Shown here in pieces: positions 45,312 to 53,746 of a stretch of 64,000 nt of DNA. Under the pieces are notes generated by a model, which searched no databases, was not told the origin of the DNA, and saw only the letters and a program-made list of their open reading frames with translations. This stretch comes from Thermodesulfovibrionia bacterium (lineage in GTDB: Bacteria > Nitrospirota > Thermodesulfovibrionia > UBA6902): the NCBI GenBank assembly GCA_030646035.1, contig JAUSMY010000008.1, positions 1-64,000 on the forward strand, read 5' to 3'. Within the stretch, counting starts at the first letter, position 1. Each line of letters opens with the position of its first letter. The position numbers were made by a program, and so were the translations under genes.

Positions 45312-45342
45312 TTGACATGAAAGTCACCTGTTAATTTATAAT
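45312..45342 (+). promoter_or_regulatory. candidate sigma70 promoter for the pentaheme cytochrome
   Basis: Perfect TTGACA and TATAAT boxes are present but with a 19-base spacer, 103 bases before the cytochrome ATG. The spacer is longer than ideal and would reduce strength or allow activator control. Confidence 0.45.
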
Positions 45343-45398
45343 TAGACCTGTTTTTCATCAGGCCGCGGTTATGATTACCGGGCTATAAAAATATTCTG

Positions 45399-45416
45399 AA
45401 TAACTATCAGGTTATT
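45399..45416 (+). promoter_or_regulatory. inverted repeat AATAAC-N6-GTTATT in the cytochrome leader
   Basis: This is a perfect 6-bp inverted repeat with a 6-base centre, 30 bases upstream of the ATG. It could be an operator for a dimeric regulator. Confidence 0.4.
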
Positions 45417-45445
45417 TCACAAAAAATATTTAAAGGAGGATTAAA

Positions 45446-46666
45446 ATGAAAAGAACTTTTTTACTCATCTTTTTCGCGGCTCTTTTGCTAATGCCCTTTT
45501 CAGCATTTGCTGAACCGGCCGGGTCAATCGATGAACTGGTAGCTCCGTATGATTCATCCAAGTGCGTTGACTGTCATGAAGACATACACAAAAATTGGGC
45601 AAACTCATGGCATGGCAAATCAATTGTAGACCCGAGGGTATTAAGGACTTTCAGGACATTTATCTTAAGCGGCCTTGATAAATCAAAGGGCACAAGAAAG
45701 GACTTGAAGGATGTATGCCTTCCATGTCATGCCCCGATGATCTCAAACGCTTCTGATGCGCTTATCAATCAGATCTCTGACATGATAATAACAGCGGTTG
45801 ATGATGTTGACCTTACCAAGAGGGCCTCAGCAGTCAAAGAGCTCTCAAAGCTTAACATCAACTGCCTCGGCTGCCACAACCTGAAAGGCACGCCTGACGG
45901 CAAACCTGCTGATAAGACCATTTACGCGCCTGGCATCTCAACTGATACACCTCCTCACAAAGAAGAGTTCGGGTACGAGACGGTAAAGACCGATTTTCTG
46001 AAGAAATCAGAGTTCTGCGCAACCTGCCACCACGGATGCGGAGACCTGCCTTCGTCAGAATGCCCCACGATCTATTCAAGCTATAAAGAGAAGTACCTGG
46101 CTCACGGCGGTGACAAGACCTGCCAGCAGTGCCACATGAAGGGCGGGGATGAGCAGAGCCACAAGTTTCCCGGCATATATGAGAAAGATTTTGCAAGCGA
46201 GGGCATAGATATAAAGCTCACAACAACACCTACACAGATGGTGAATCACCTCGAGAACAAGTTCGTGCCTACTGTTGTGATCAACGTCCAGTTGACCAAT
46301 CTATCAGGGCACGGCATGCCCCATGGGTGAATATACATGCCAAAGACGGCACTGGATGTGACCGTTAAAGACGAAAAAGGCAATGTAATATTTTCAAAGA
46401 ATGAAGAGTTCGCCATCTATGACCTGCACCTGCCTCAGAATAAAGAAGGCTATCTCGGCCTGAACGACTGGGACATTACAGCCATGACGCATTTCGACCT
46501 CGGGCTGGAGCCGCGTGAAACAGAATCATATACATTTGTCGTGCCTGTAAATGAGGGCATTAAGTCAGTGACCGTTGATGCTTCCTACAGCTACCTCTAC
46601 GAAGAGGTCCCGGGCAAATCTGCTGTCCTCAAATCAGTAACAAACAAGGTGGATTTCGCAAAGTAA
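45446..46666 (+). CDS. pentaheme cytochrome c with one in-frame TGA (candidate selenoprotein)
   Basis: The reading frame has 407 codons, with a single TGA at 46328-46330 (residue 295). AAAGGAGG precedes the ATG. A signal peptide (about 1-22, ending SAFAEP) is followed by five CxxCH heme motifs: KCVDCH, VCLPCH, NCLGCH, FCATCH and TCQQCH, all before residue 240. After a beta-type segment (VVINVQLTNLSGHGMPHG) comes the TGA, and the frame then continues 111 codons to a normal TAA with typical protein content (ALDVTVKDEKGNVIFSKNEE). Other multiheme cytochromes have a comparable C-terminal beta domain. Either TGA encodes selenocysteine (see the hairpin entry) or the gene is recently broken. Conventional calling would split it into 45446-46330 and 46337-46666. 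Confidence 0.8.
46345..46366 (+). promoter_or_regulatory. candidate bacterial SECIS hairpin just after the in-frame TGA
   Basis: GACGG-CAC (46345-46352) pairs with GTG-(A)-CCGTT (46358-46366), giving eight pairs (one G-U) with a single bulged A at 46361. The 5-base loop is TGGAT. The loop starts 22 bases after the TGA and has G at position 2. Both facts match the published pattern for bacterial SECIS elements as I know it (loop 16-37 nt from UGA, G in the first two loop bases). Confidence 0.5.
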
Positions 46667-46681
46667 CCGATATCTTCACAA

Positions 46682-46720
46682 AGAGGGTTCCGGGTGCAGA
46701 TCCGGGGCCCTCTTTTTTTT
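46682..46720 (+). terminator. Rho-independent terminator after the cytochrome gene
   Basis: AGAGGG (46682-46687) and an inner CCGG pair with CCGG and CCCTCT (46708-46713), followed by eight T residues. Confidence 0.92.
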
Positions 46721-46801
46721 ATCTTCTGATGCCGTTTGAAAAGTATCGCCAAAAGATGTAAAATCTTCAACAGATATATTCATGTTTTTTATAAGGGGAA
46801 A

Positions 46802-47227
46802 ATGAAAAAGATATATTTATTACTGATGATCATGGCTATTTTTACTGCAGGCTGCGGCAAGGATGAGGTTAAACCTTCCTATGATTCAGCCATTACATTG
46901 AACGCTCTCCAAACTGTAAATAAGATCAAAGAGGCTTACATGGCAAAAGATACTGCAACCCTCGGGGCAAACATGAACAAGGAACTTTATGACGGCATAT
47001 CAGACAAACTCGTTTTTGAAAAAGCCGACCTCTCCTTCTCAACCCCTCGGATAGTCAGGATAAGCGACCCTGATGTAAAAGTGCTCCTGAACTGGCAGTG
47101 TGAATGGACGGTTGACGGCACGATGCTTCGAGACAGGGGCGTCAGCACGCTGGTCTTTAATGTTGATACGATGAAGCTTGTCCGCATCGAAGGCGCAAGC
47201 CCCTTTAATACGCCTGGAATGAAATAG
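46802..47227 (+). CDS. small lipoprotein of unknown function
   Basis: The protein has 141 residues from ATG 46802, chosen because GGGGA lies just upstream and a lipoprotein signal begins there (MKKIYLLLMIMAIFTAGCGK, with the lipobox Cys at 18). The mature domain (NALQTVNKIKEAYMAKDTAT, then WQCEWTVDG) is an alpha+beta cone-like fold of NTF2 type by feel only. The frame extends upstream to 46736 without sense. It follows the cytochrome terminator. Confidence 0.75.
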   Translation: MKKIYLLLMIMAIFTAGCGKDEVKPSYDSAITLNALQTVNKIKEAYMAKDTATLGANMNKELYDGISDKLVFEKADLSFSTPRIVRISDPDVKVLLNWQCEWTVDGTMLRDRGVSTLVFNVDTMKLVRIEGASPFNTPGMK

Positions 47228-47267
47228 GTCAGGAAAGTTTATTTGTAATCTGCAGCTCGTTTGGTTA

Positions 47268-47354
47268 GCCGAAGTGGTGGAATTGGTAGACGCGCTAGAT
47301 TCAGAGTCTAGTAAGGTCAAACTTGTGGGGGTTCGAGTCCCCCCTTCGGCACCA
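47268..47354 (+). tRNA. tRNA-Leu (anticodon CAG)
   Basis: The gene is 87 nt including an encoded CCA. The acceptor stem GCCGAAG pairs with CTTCGGC, with discriminator A. The anticodon arm is CTAGA-TTCAGAG-TCTAG with CAG at 47302-47304. A long variable arm and a T arm with GTTCGAGTC are present, as expected for a class II leucine tRNA. Confidence 0.97.
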
Positions 47355-47470
47355 TTAACTTATATCTCAATCACCTGCCTCTCCATGCGAGGCCGTTGAT
47401 GGTGCTTACTTCCTTTGATGCGGTCATGGTCTTATTATACAAGAAGAGTCTGCTGCATCAGTAATTCAGC

Positions 47471-48835
47471 TCACTCAAGGCCATATCTTTTAAGTTTCCG
47501 CCATAATGAGACTCTGTCTATGCCAAGCGCCTGCGCTGCTGCCGTCTTATTGCCGTTTACTTCTTTCAGCGTCCATTTTATGTATTCGATCTCCTGATCC
47601 TCAAGAGACGGGATCACATTATCTTTCTTCCTGAATGTCTTGACGCTCAAGGTCCTGATATCTTCCGGCAGATGCCCCTCATCAATAATATTCCTGTTAG
47701 CAAAGGCGACCCCACGCTCTATAATATTTTCAAGCTCCCTTATATTGCCCGGGAAATCATACTTCATAAGTATTGAGATCACCTCAGGCGATATCTCTGT
47801 GACATTCTTCTTCATGAGCGCTGAGTACCGCTTTAAAAAATAATAGCTCAGCATGGGGATATCATTTCTTCTTGCTGAAAGCGGCGGTATATTAAGGGCA
47901 ACAACATTAAGCCTGAAGTACAGGTCTTCCCTGAATTGGCCGGTCTTTATTATATCCTTGATATCCCTGTTGGTTGCAGCGATGAACCTGACGTCCGCCT
48001 TTATCGGCTCTGTGCCTCCAAGCCGCATGAATTCCTTCTCCTGTATCACCCTCAGAAGCTTTACCTGCATGGCAGGCGTCATCTCTGTTATCTCGTCAAG
48101 AAAAAGTGTCCCGCCGGATGCTGTTTCAACAAGCCCTTTTTTAAAAGCGTTTGCTCCTGTGAACGCGCCTTTTTCATGGCCGAAGAGTTCATTTGAAAGA
48201 AGCTCCTCTGTCAGTGCGCCGCAGTTTATGGCTACAAAAGGTTTTTCCGCCCTGTCGCTGTTAAAATGTACGTATCTTGCAACCAGTTCTTTTCCGGTCC
48301 CGCTTTCACCTGAGATGACCACATTGCAGTCTGTCGGCGCCACCTGTCTCGCTGTTTCGAGAAGCTTCTGCATTATAGGGTCCTGAGTTATGATCTTTGC
48401 CTTGCCTTCAAACTTGGCTATCTGCTCTCTGAGAAGCGCATTCTCTTTTTTAAGGTTTACCTTCTCCAACGCGTCCTTTACAACCTTCCTTACTTCATCG
48501 AGTTTGAAAGGCTTGGCTATATAATGATATGCGCCTTTTTTGATCGTATCCACGGCAGATGTAATGGTTGCGTATGCCGTGATCATGATAACCTCTGTGT
48601 CAGGGTGTGTCTCCTTGGACTTCTCAAGTATCTCTATGCCGTCAACTTTCTCCATCTTCAGGTCTGTCAGTACAATATCGAACTCCTGGGTCTGGAGCAG
48701 CTTGATCCCCTGAGGGCCGCTGGATGTTGCTACAACATCGTATCCCTCTTTTTTCATTATATGTTCGAGATTCCTCAGTGCGACTTTTTCATCCTCAACT
48801 ATCAATATCCTGCCGTTATTCGCCATATCCATCAC
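47471..48835 (-). CDS. NtrC-family sigma54-dependent response regulator (module 1)
   Basis: The protein has 454 residues. The receiver domain (ILIVEDEKVALRN; phospho-Asp in DIVLTDLKMEKVDG) is followed by an AAA+ domain with Walker A GESGTGKELVAR, the sigma54-contact loop GAFTGA (in HEKGAFTGANAFKKG), Walker B GGTLFLDEI and a Fis-type HTH (NKTAAAQALGIDRVSLWRKL). It is translated after the histidine kinase with a 4-base overlap. The likely target is the divergent operon with a -24/-12 promoter at 50430. Confidence 0.95.
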   Translation of the reverse strand: MMDMANNGRILIVEDEKVALRNLEHIMKKEGYDVVATSSGPQGIKLLQTQEFDIVLTDLKMEKVDGIEILEKSKETHPDTEVIMITAYATITSAVDTIKKGAYHYIAKPFKLDEVRKVVKDALEKVNLKKENALLREQIAKFEGKAKIITQDPIMQKLLETARQVAPTDCNVVISGESGTGKELVARYVHFNSDRAEKPFVAINCGALTEELLSNELFGHEKGAFTGANAFKKGLVETASGGTLFLDEITEMTPAMQVKLLRVIQEKEFMRLGGTEPIKADVRFIAATNRDIKDIIKTGQFREDLYFRLNVVALNIPPLSARRNDIPMLSYYFLKRYSALMKKNVTEISPEVISILMKYDFPGNIRELENIIERGVAFANRNIIDEGHLPEDIRTLSVKTFRKKDNVIPSLEDQEIEYIKWTLKEVNGNKTAAAQALGIDRVSLWRKLKRYGLE

Positions 48836-50229
48836 TCCCCTGGAAATATTTCAATGATGAAGCTCGTGCCGTATCCCGGCTCGCTCTCAACAATGATCGA
48901 ACCGCCGAGTTCCTTGATAATGTTATGGACAATAAAGAGCCCGAGTCCGTAGCTCTTTTTTGTCTTCTTTGTTGTAAAGAACGGGCTGAAGATATTCTGG
49001 ACCATCTCTTCGCTCATGCCTGAACCGGTATCAGACACAACGATCTCTATCCGTCCGTTCTCAGGGATCTTTTTCGCGGCGATAACTATCTTACCCTCAT
49101 CGCTGATCGAGTCCACACTGTTCTTGATGAGATTTATGAATACCTGCTGGAGCTTCTGTTTATCAGCTACAAACTCGATGTTCCCCGGTATCTTTATCGA
49201 GAGCTGCACCTTTGTAGGAATATCTCCCCTGAGAAAGTGAAGGGTCTCATCAACCGCCTTTTTAAGGTTCACCATCTCCTTATCGCTCTTCCTTGAGTAG
49301 CCGAGCATGGAGTTGACAATATTCTTTGCCCTGTCTGTTTCATCTTCTATCTGGGTCAGGAGCTCTTTCTTATATTCATCATCACTGCTATCAATCTCCT
49401 CCCTTAATATCTGAGCTGAGGTGGAGATATTGGAGATAGGGTTATTAAGTTCATGCGCGACCCCGAAGAGAAGCGTGCCCAGTGAGGCGAGTTTTTCCGA
49501 TTGCACAAGGTATCCCTTCCTCTCCTCAAGCTCATGCAGCATCCTGTTAAACGCGCTGTTGAGTGATATCATCTCCTTGTCTTTGGTCTCTATCGGAACA
49601 GGGGAGAACTCCCCCATTGCGACCCTCTCCATGTGCTCTTCAAGTATCCTCAGCGGCTGTATCATTTTTTTATAAAAGAGGATCGCGCCTATTGAGCCGG
49701 CCGCCATAAAGAACATTATTGAGAGAAGAACTTTGTGCCTGGCTGACTGAAGCGTTTCCTGCATGATCTCCCGTTCAGTCTTTGATATCTTCTCCGCTGC
49801 CGTAACAAGTTTCCGCCCGACCTCCCGCAATATCTCCTCGCTGCTGCTGATATTCGTATCTATGGAAGGCAGCGCTGTCAGCAGCTCCTTGTATTGTTCT
49901 AAATCTTTTTCGATCTCAAGCAGCACATCATTTTTTGCAAATACACCAAGCTGGGCTCCATTATTTTCCAGAAGTCCTTCAGCCTTATTCACATAAGTAA
50001 AAAGCTCCCTGTAATCTTCATCTTTTTTATATAAGAAATAATTTTTCTCAAATCTTTTTATCTCAAGGGTTGTGTCAAAGAGATCAGAGACTACAGCACC
50101 TGATTTCACCATCTTCTCCACTTCCCCTAGGCTTGTGCGGTTCACAATGATGACCACTGCCATCAATATCAGGGCAACCACATAGAACAATGCCAGTTTC
50201 TGTTTAATGCTGCTGGGCGCTCGTACCAT
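48832..50229 (-). CDS. sensor histidine kinase with helical sensor domain (module 1)
   Basis: The protein has 465 residues from ATG 50229; the frame runs up to 50406 but that part looks non-coding and contains operator palindromes. TM1 lies at about 12-32. The helical periplasmic sensor contains FEKNYFLYKKDEDY, and TM2 is near 185. HAMP (IQPLRILEEHMERVAMGEFS), HisKA (LLFGVAHELNNPISNI) and HATPase_c (DTGSGMSEEMVQNIF; KKSYGLGLFIVHNI) follow. The kinase in module 2 has a similar sensor motif. The ligand is unknown. Confidence 0.93.
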   Translation of the reverse strand: MVRAPSSIKQKLALFYVVALILMAVVIIVNRTSLGEVEKMVKSGAVVSDLFDTTLEIKRFEKNYFLYKKDEDYRELFTYVNKAEGLLENNGAQLGVFAKNDVLLEIEKDLEQYKELLTALPSIDTNISSSEEILREVGRKLVTAAEKISKTEREIMQETLQSARHKVLLSIMFFMAAGSIGAILFYKKMIQPLRILEEHMERVAMGEFSPVPIETKDKEMISLNSAFNRMLHELEERKGYLVQSEKLASLGTLLFGVAHELNNPISNISTSAQILREEIDSSDDEYKKELLTQIEDETDRAKNIVNSMLGYSRKSDKEMVNLKKAVDETLHFLRGDIPTKVQLSIKIPGNIEFVADKQKLQQVFINLIKNSVDSISDEGKIVIAAKKIPENGRIEIVVSDTGSGMSEEMVQNIFSPFFTTKKTKKSYGLGLFIVHNIIKELGGSIIVESEPGYGTSFIIEIFPGE

Positions 50230-50251
50230 AAAACTATAATAATCAGAATCG

Positions 50252-50264
50252 TTGCAAATTGCAA
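50252..50264. promoter_or_regulatory. candidate NtrC-type upstream activator site A (TTGCA-N3-TGCAA)
   Basis: TTGCA-AAT-TGCAA is a perfect palindrome about 170 bases upstream of the -24/-12 promoter of the 50483 operon and near the start of the kinase gene. Confidence 0.55.
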
Positions 50265-50339
50265 TCAACAAACACTTATCTGCAACACTTACTCCACGCC
50301 GTAGATTTAAAGGATTTCCAAAGAATCCTAAGCATGCTA

Positions 50340-50352
50340 TTGCATTGTGCAA
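50340..50352. promoter_or_regulatory. candidate NtrC-type upstream activator site B (TTGCA-N3-TGCAA)
   Basis: TTGCA-TTG-TGCAA has the same half-sites and 3-base spacer as site A, about 80 bases upstream of the -24 element. Paired palindromes at such distances are typical of sigma54 enhancers. Confidence 0.55.
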
Positions 50353-50428
50353 CAAAGCAAAAAATATATCGTTTTCACTGACTGACAAAATTCCTTTTAA
50401 TACCAAAGTGTTACGGGCTTAAAATGTA

Positions 50429-50445
50429 TTGGCACGGAAAGTGTA
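50429..50445 (+). promoter_or_regulatory. candidate sigma54 (-24/-12) promoter of the module 1 operon
   Basis: TTGGCACG is a perfect -24 block, followed by GAAA and GTGTA. The -12 block has GT where GC is usual. It lies 38-54 bases upstream of ATG 50483, and the divergent activator has a GAFTGA loop. Confidence 0.6.
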
Positions 50446-50482
50446 TTAGATAATGCAAAAGCTTTTCGAAAAGGGGGAAGAA

Positions 50483-50794
50483 ATGAAGGGTATATCAAAG
50501 AAATTTGAACAGATATTTTCAGCAGTAGCATTTGCGGAAGAAGGAGAGTTTGAAACAGCGAGGGAGATTTTAGGAGAAGGGCAGACATTGGTAGGCAAGA
50601 TCAAAATACTTAAAAGTGAAGTTGAAATCTCAGTTGATAATCTCGTATCAATGGCAATTACATTTGCAGAGGCTGGAGAACATGACAAGGCGCTGGAGAT
50701 CATGAAAGAGGCAGAGGAAAAACTTGCGGGTTTAAATCAGGAACTGCAGAGAGACTTTGTATCTTTATCAACATCAACAAGTTCAGCCCATTAA
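50483..50794 (+). CDS. small helical protein with two copies of the FAE-x-GE motif
   Basis: The protein has 103 residues from ATG 50483, which has GGGGGAAG just upstream; the frame's earlier ATG at 50453 lies over the promoter region. It contains two TPR-like helical units: KKFEQIFSAVAFAEEGEFET (about 6-25) and DNLVSMAITFAEAGEHDKAL (about 53-72). No signal peptide. It is not a family I can name. It is the first gene of the sigma54 module 1 operon; the same motif recurs in the next two genes and in module 2. Confidence 0.75.
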   Translation: MKGISKKFEQIFSAVAFAEEGEFETAREILGEGQTLVGKIKILKSEVEISVDNLVSMAITFAEAGEHDKALEIMKEAEEKLAGLNQELQRDFVSLSTSTSSAH

Positions 50795-50823
50795 TAAAAT
50801 AATCTTAAATAAGGAGGAAGGCA

Positions 50824-50997
50824 ATGAAGACGATCGCAGAGAAATTTGAACAGATATTTTCCGCTGCGGCATTTGCAGAAAGCGGAGAGCATGAAACAGC
50901 GAGACTCATAATGAAAGAATGCGCGCCGGCAGAAATAAAGAGCCGGAAGCAGGCAGCAGCAGACAGCATCCTAATCCAGTCCGTAAAGGCAAATTAA
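50824..50997 (+). CDS. very small protein with one FAE-x-GE motif
   Basis: The protein has 57 residues, and AAGGAGGAAG precedes the ATG. The first 30 residues match the start of the preceding protein closely (EKFEQIFSAAAFAESGEHET), and the tail is Lys/Ala rich. It looks like a partial duplicate of 50483 with a different end. Unknown function; part of the module 1 operon. Confidence 0.7.
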   Translation: MKTIAEKFEQIFSAAAFAESGEHETARLIMKECAPAEIKSRKQAAADSILIQSVKAN

Positions 50998-51010
50998 GCA
51001 CAAAGGCGAT

Positions 51011-51487
51011 ATGAAAAGATTACAGAAAAGATTCGAAGACATTATGTCAGCTGTAACCTTTGCTGAAGAAGGTGAGTTTGATACAGCGAAAGAGTTTCTC
51101 AACGAAGGGAGAAAAGTCCTTTATGCGGTAAAGGAAGGGCAGGACGACAGCAGGGCGTTCAGATACGCGATGAATGTGTGCAGCAGGATCGGGGCAAGCC
51201 TTGACATACTGTATGTCTCTCCAAAGAAGATCGTCAGCCCTTTCATAGACCAGTTTGTCATCGAATTAAAAAAAGAAGGGATCAGGCACAGCTTATTTCA
51301 TACAAGCGGCTGCCTGAAAAACCAGATAATCGATCATACAGATAAAAAGAAAGGGATCCTCTTTGTAATTGTCGGTTCATCAGAAAACCTTGCGGTTGAC
51401 TGCAGAAGAAAAAATAAAAAGCTGTCAGATGCGTGGGACAACCTGGGATGTCCGTTAGTGGTTGTCTCTGATCTTGAAACAGCTTAA
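51011..51487 (+). CDS. FAE-x-GE motif fused to a Usp-like domain
   Basis: The protein has 158 residues. The N-terminal motif (RFEDIMSAVTFAEEGEFDTA, about 7-26) is followed by a universal-stress-like alpha/beta domain (about 35-155). It has a first strand KVLYAVKEGQ, LDILYVSPKK and a final LGCPLVVVSDL strand. The ATP-binding G-x-x-G-x9-G loop of typical Usp proteins is absent. Probably a regulator or sensor protein of the module 1 operon (inference). Confidence 0.75.
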   Translation: MKRLQKRFEDIMSAVTFAEEGEFDTAKEFLNEGRKVLYAVKEGQDDSRAFRYAMNVCSRIGASLDILYVSPKKIVSPFIDQFVIELKKEGIRHSLFHTSGCLKNQIIDHTDKKKGILFVIVGSSENLAVDCRRKNKKLSDAWDNLGCPLVVVSDLETA

Positions 51488-51506
51488 AAATAATAAGGAG
51501 AGAAAA

Positions 51507-51758
51507 ATGGCAAAGAGTTATCAATCTAAAAAGCCTGTCGGGAAGATGATCTTTATGGGCATAATTTCCATAGCGCTTTATGTCACCCTGCTTTCACAGC
51601 AGGACATGCTTAACGAGTATTTCGGAAAGGGCGGTGTATACGCATTCCTTCCGATAGTCACAGCTTTTCTTTTTTCGTATATACACGGTACATTCACAGG
51701 CGACTTCTGGACTGTGTTGGGAATAGAAGCTGCCAGGAAGAAACAGGAGGTAAAGTAA
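51507..51758 (+). CDS. small two-helix membrane protein next to the TSUP permease
   Basis: The protein has 83 residues from ATG 51507 with AAGGAGAG upstream. Two hydrophobic segments (about 13-30 and 43-62) are followed by a short charged end (AARKKQEVK). It ends immediately before the TSUP gene at 51760. The position suggests a small partner of the permease. Not a named family. Confidence 0.7.
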   Translation: MAKSYQSKKPVGKMIFMGIISIALYVTLLSQQDMLNEYFGKGGVYAFLPIVTAFLFSYIHGTFTGDFWTVLGIEAARKKQEVK

Positions 51759-51759
51759 G

Positions 51760-52851
51760 ATGCACGACACAGTTAACGCAGTTGCCAATTTTATCAATCT
51801 TGATACAGCGAATATTATCTATCTCTTTCTTGTTGGATTCGTCGGCGGCCTTGTAAGCGGATTCATCGGTTCAGGCGGCGCATTCGTTCTCACACCGGCA
51901 ATGATGAGCATGGGAGTTCCCGGACTGGTAGCAGTTGCCAGCAATATGTGTCACAAATTTCCAAAGGCCCTCATCGGAGCCATCAAACGCGCAAAATACG
52001 GACAGGTGGATGTCAAGCTCGGCATCGTCCTCGGCATCTCAGCGGAGGCCGGAGTCCTTTACGGAGCTCACATACAGGAGAGTATTAAAAAGTCATTTGG
52101 AGAAGCCGGTTCAAACCTGTATGTCAGCGCGGCATTTGTAGTGATCCTTGCCGTTGTCGGCGGATTTATATTGATAGACGCATGGAAGACTTACAAATCA
52201 GGCAATGCTCATGAAGAAGAAAAGGTTACCAAACTCGCGCGCTGGGTGCAGTCAGTCAACATCCCGGGGACAATGGTCTATTTCAAAAGCATCGACGCAA
52301 AAGTATCTGTGCTCTTTACTCTTCCGCTCGGTTTTGCAACCGGAATGTTAGCCGCAACTATCGCAGTCGGCGGTTTCATAGGAGTGCCGTCAATGATCTA
52401 TGTGTTAGGCGCGCCAAGCCTCATGGCGTCTGCGACAGAGCTTGTCATCGCATTTGTAATGGGACTGGGCGGTTCATTTAAATTCGCAATGCACGGGCTT
52501 GTTGACATCCGCCTCGCAATGATCATACTCGCGGGTTCCCTCTTCGGAATTCAGCTTGGCGCTATCGGAACAACCTATGTAAAGCCTTTTATGATAAAGG
52601 TCGTTATGGGTGTTATCATGGTGACAGTGCTCTTCAGCCGCGCTCTGATGGTTCCGGTCTACATGTCACAGCTTCATCTTATACAGGAACTTAGCGAAGG
52701 CACGGCAAAATCATTAAAGAATGTCAGTTTTGGCATTATGATATTCGCCCTTGCAATGGGAGCATTTATCGTCCTGAGGGCGATGTGGCAGGGACGCAAG
52801 GCTGAGAGGCTGCTGCACACATCAGAAGCTTTAGGGCACGGAAAGGTATAA
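51760..52851 (+). CDS. TSUP (TauE/SafE) family permease (module 1)
   Basis: The protein has 363 residues with about eight hydrophobic helices. Glycine-rich TSUP signatures are GFVGGLVSGFIGSGGAFVLT near residue 24 and again LGFATGMLAATIAVGGFIG near 190. Family members move sulfite, sulfonates or other small anions; the substrate here is not readable. It is longer than module 2's TSUP, with an insert between the two halves. It is followed by a Usp gene. Confidence 0.9.
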   Translation: MHDTVNAVANFINLDTANIIYLFLVGFVGGLVSGFIGSGGAFVLTPAMMSMGVPGLVAVASNMCHKFPKALIGAIKRAKYGQVDVKLGIVLGISAEAGVLYGAHIQESIKKSFGEAGSNLYVSAAFVVILAVVGGFILIDAWKTYKSGNAHEEEKVTKLARWVQSVNIPGTMVYFKSIDAKVSVLFTLPLGFATGMLAATIAVGGFIGVPSMIYVLGAPSLMASATELVIAFVMGLGGSFKFAMHGLVDIRLAMIILAGSLFGIQLGAIGTTYVKPFMIKVVMGVIMVTVLFSRALMVPVYMSQLHLIQELSEGTAKSLKNVSFGIMIFALAMGAFIVLRAMWQGRKAERLLHTSEALGHGKV

Positions 52852-52855
52852 CACA

Positions 52856-53710
52856 ATGGGAAGATACAGAAAGATCCTTGTAGCGGTTGACGGTTCAGAA
52901 TCAAGTTTGCACGCATTAAAAGAATCCTTTAAGCTTGCGTCTAATGAAAAAAGCTGGATAACTGTTGTATCCGTGGTTCCGCCATACATGGGCGATCTGG
53001 ATCTGATAGCTGTGGGAAATGTCCTTGCGTCAGCCAGAAAACCCTGTGAGGATGCCCTGCTGAAAGCCAATAAAGCAGCAAAGGCCGAAAGGGCGCTGAT
53101 AAAGACGGTCTGCGAGGAGGGAGAGATACACGAGAGGATCATTGACCTTGCTGATGCGGAAAACTGCGACCTGATAGTCATGGGGAGAAGAGGCATGAGC
53201 CGGCTTGAAAGGGCTCTGCTCGGCAATATTACCGCAAGAGTTATCGGTTACAGCAATAAAGATGTCCTTGTTGTGCCAAGAGACACTACTGTCGGGTGGC
53301 AGAAGATACTCGTCGCAACTGACGGTTCAAGATTCAGCAAAGCCGCTGCCGCAAAGGCGATAGACTTTGCGAAATCATACGGAGGAGAACTGATCGTCAT
53401 ATCGGTTGTGGATGTCCCTACAGAGTTTTACGGCGAGGCGCCGCAGATCGTTGAGGATATGGTCAGGAAAGCAAAAGGCTTTGTAGATGATGTAATAAAA
53501 GATGCGACAGCATCCGGTATAAAAGCAGAAGGATTTGTCAGGGAGGCAGAGGCATATCAGGCCATTACCGGCATTGCAAAAGAACAGAATGTAAATACAA
53601 TAGTGATGGGGTCACACGGCAGGACCGGATTAAAGAGGCTTCTCATGGGCAGTGTCGCTGAGAAGGCAATAGGACATTCACCCTGCCCTGTGCTTGTGGT
53701 TAAGGCTTAA
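52856..53710 (+). CDS. tandem universal stress protein (module 1)
   Basis: The protein has 284 residues with two Usp domains (about 1-140 and 145-284). ATP-type loops are seen in both: GRRGMSRLERALLGN and the canonical GSHGRTGLKRLLMGSV. Family role is ATP-binding stress/signalling. The first half resembles the single-domain Usp at 60041 closely, linking the two modules. A terminator follows at 53747. Confidence 0.92.
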   Translation: MGRYRKILVAVDGSESSLHALKESFKLASNEKSWITVVSVVPPYMGDLDLIAVGNVLASARKPCEDALLKANKAAKAERALIKTVCEEGEIHERIIDLADAENCDLIVMGRRGMSRLERALLGNITARVIGYSNKDVLVVPRDTTVGWQKILVATDGSRFSKAAAAKAIDFAKSYGGELIVISVVDVPTEFYGEAPQIVEDMVRKAKGFVDDVIKDATASGIKAEGFVREAEAYQAITGIAKEQNVNTIVMGSHGRTGLKRLLMGSVAEKAIGHSPCPVLVVKA

Positions 53711-53746
53711 CTTAATTAGGATCCGGGATAACAACATGATACTTTT

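Noticed and set aside
46338-46351. Hairpin TGCC-AAAGAC-GGCA as the SECIS element
   Set aside because: Its loop begins only 11 bases after the TGA and lacks G in its first two bases. It competes with the better hairpin at 46345-46366.
47268-47470. Integration site (att) at the tRNA-Leu gene
   Set aside because: No repeat of the tRNA 3' end and no integrase is seen downstream; the flanking genes look resident.
50230-50406. Upstream extension of the module 1 kinase to 50406
   Set aside because: The extra 59 codons have no domain, overlap activator palindromes, and precede a normal TM-containing start at ATG 50229.
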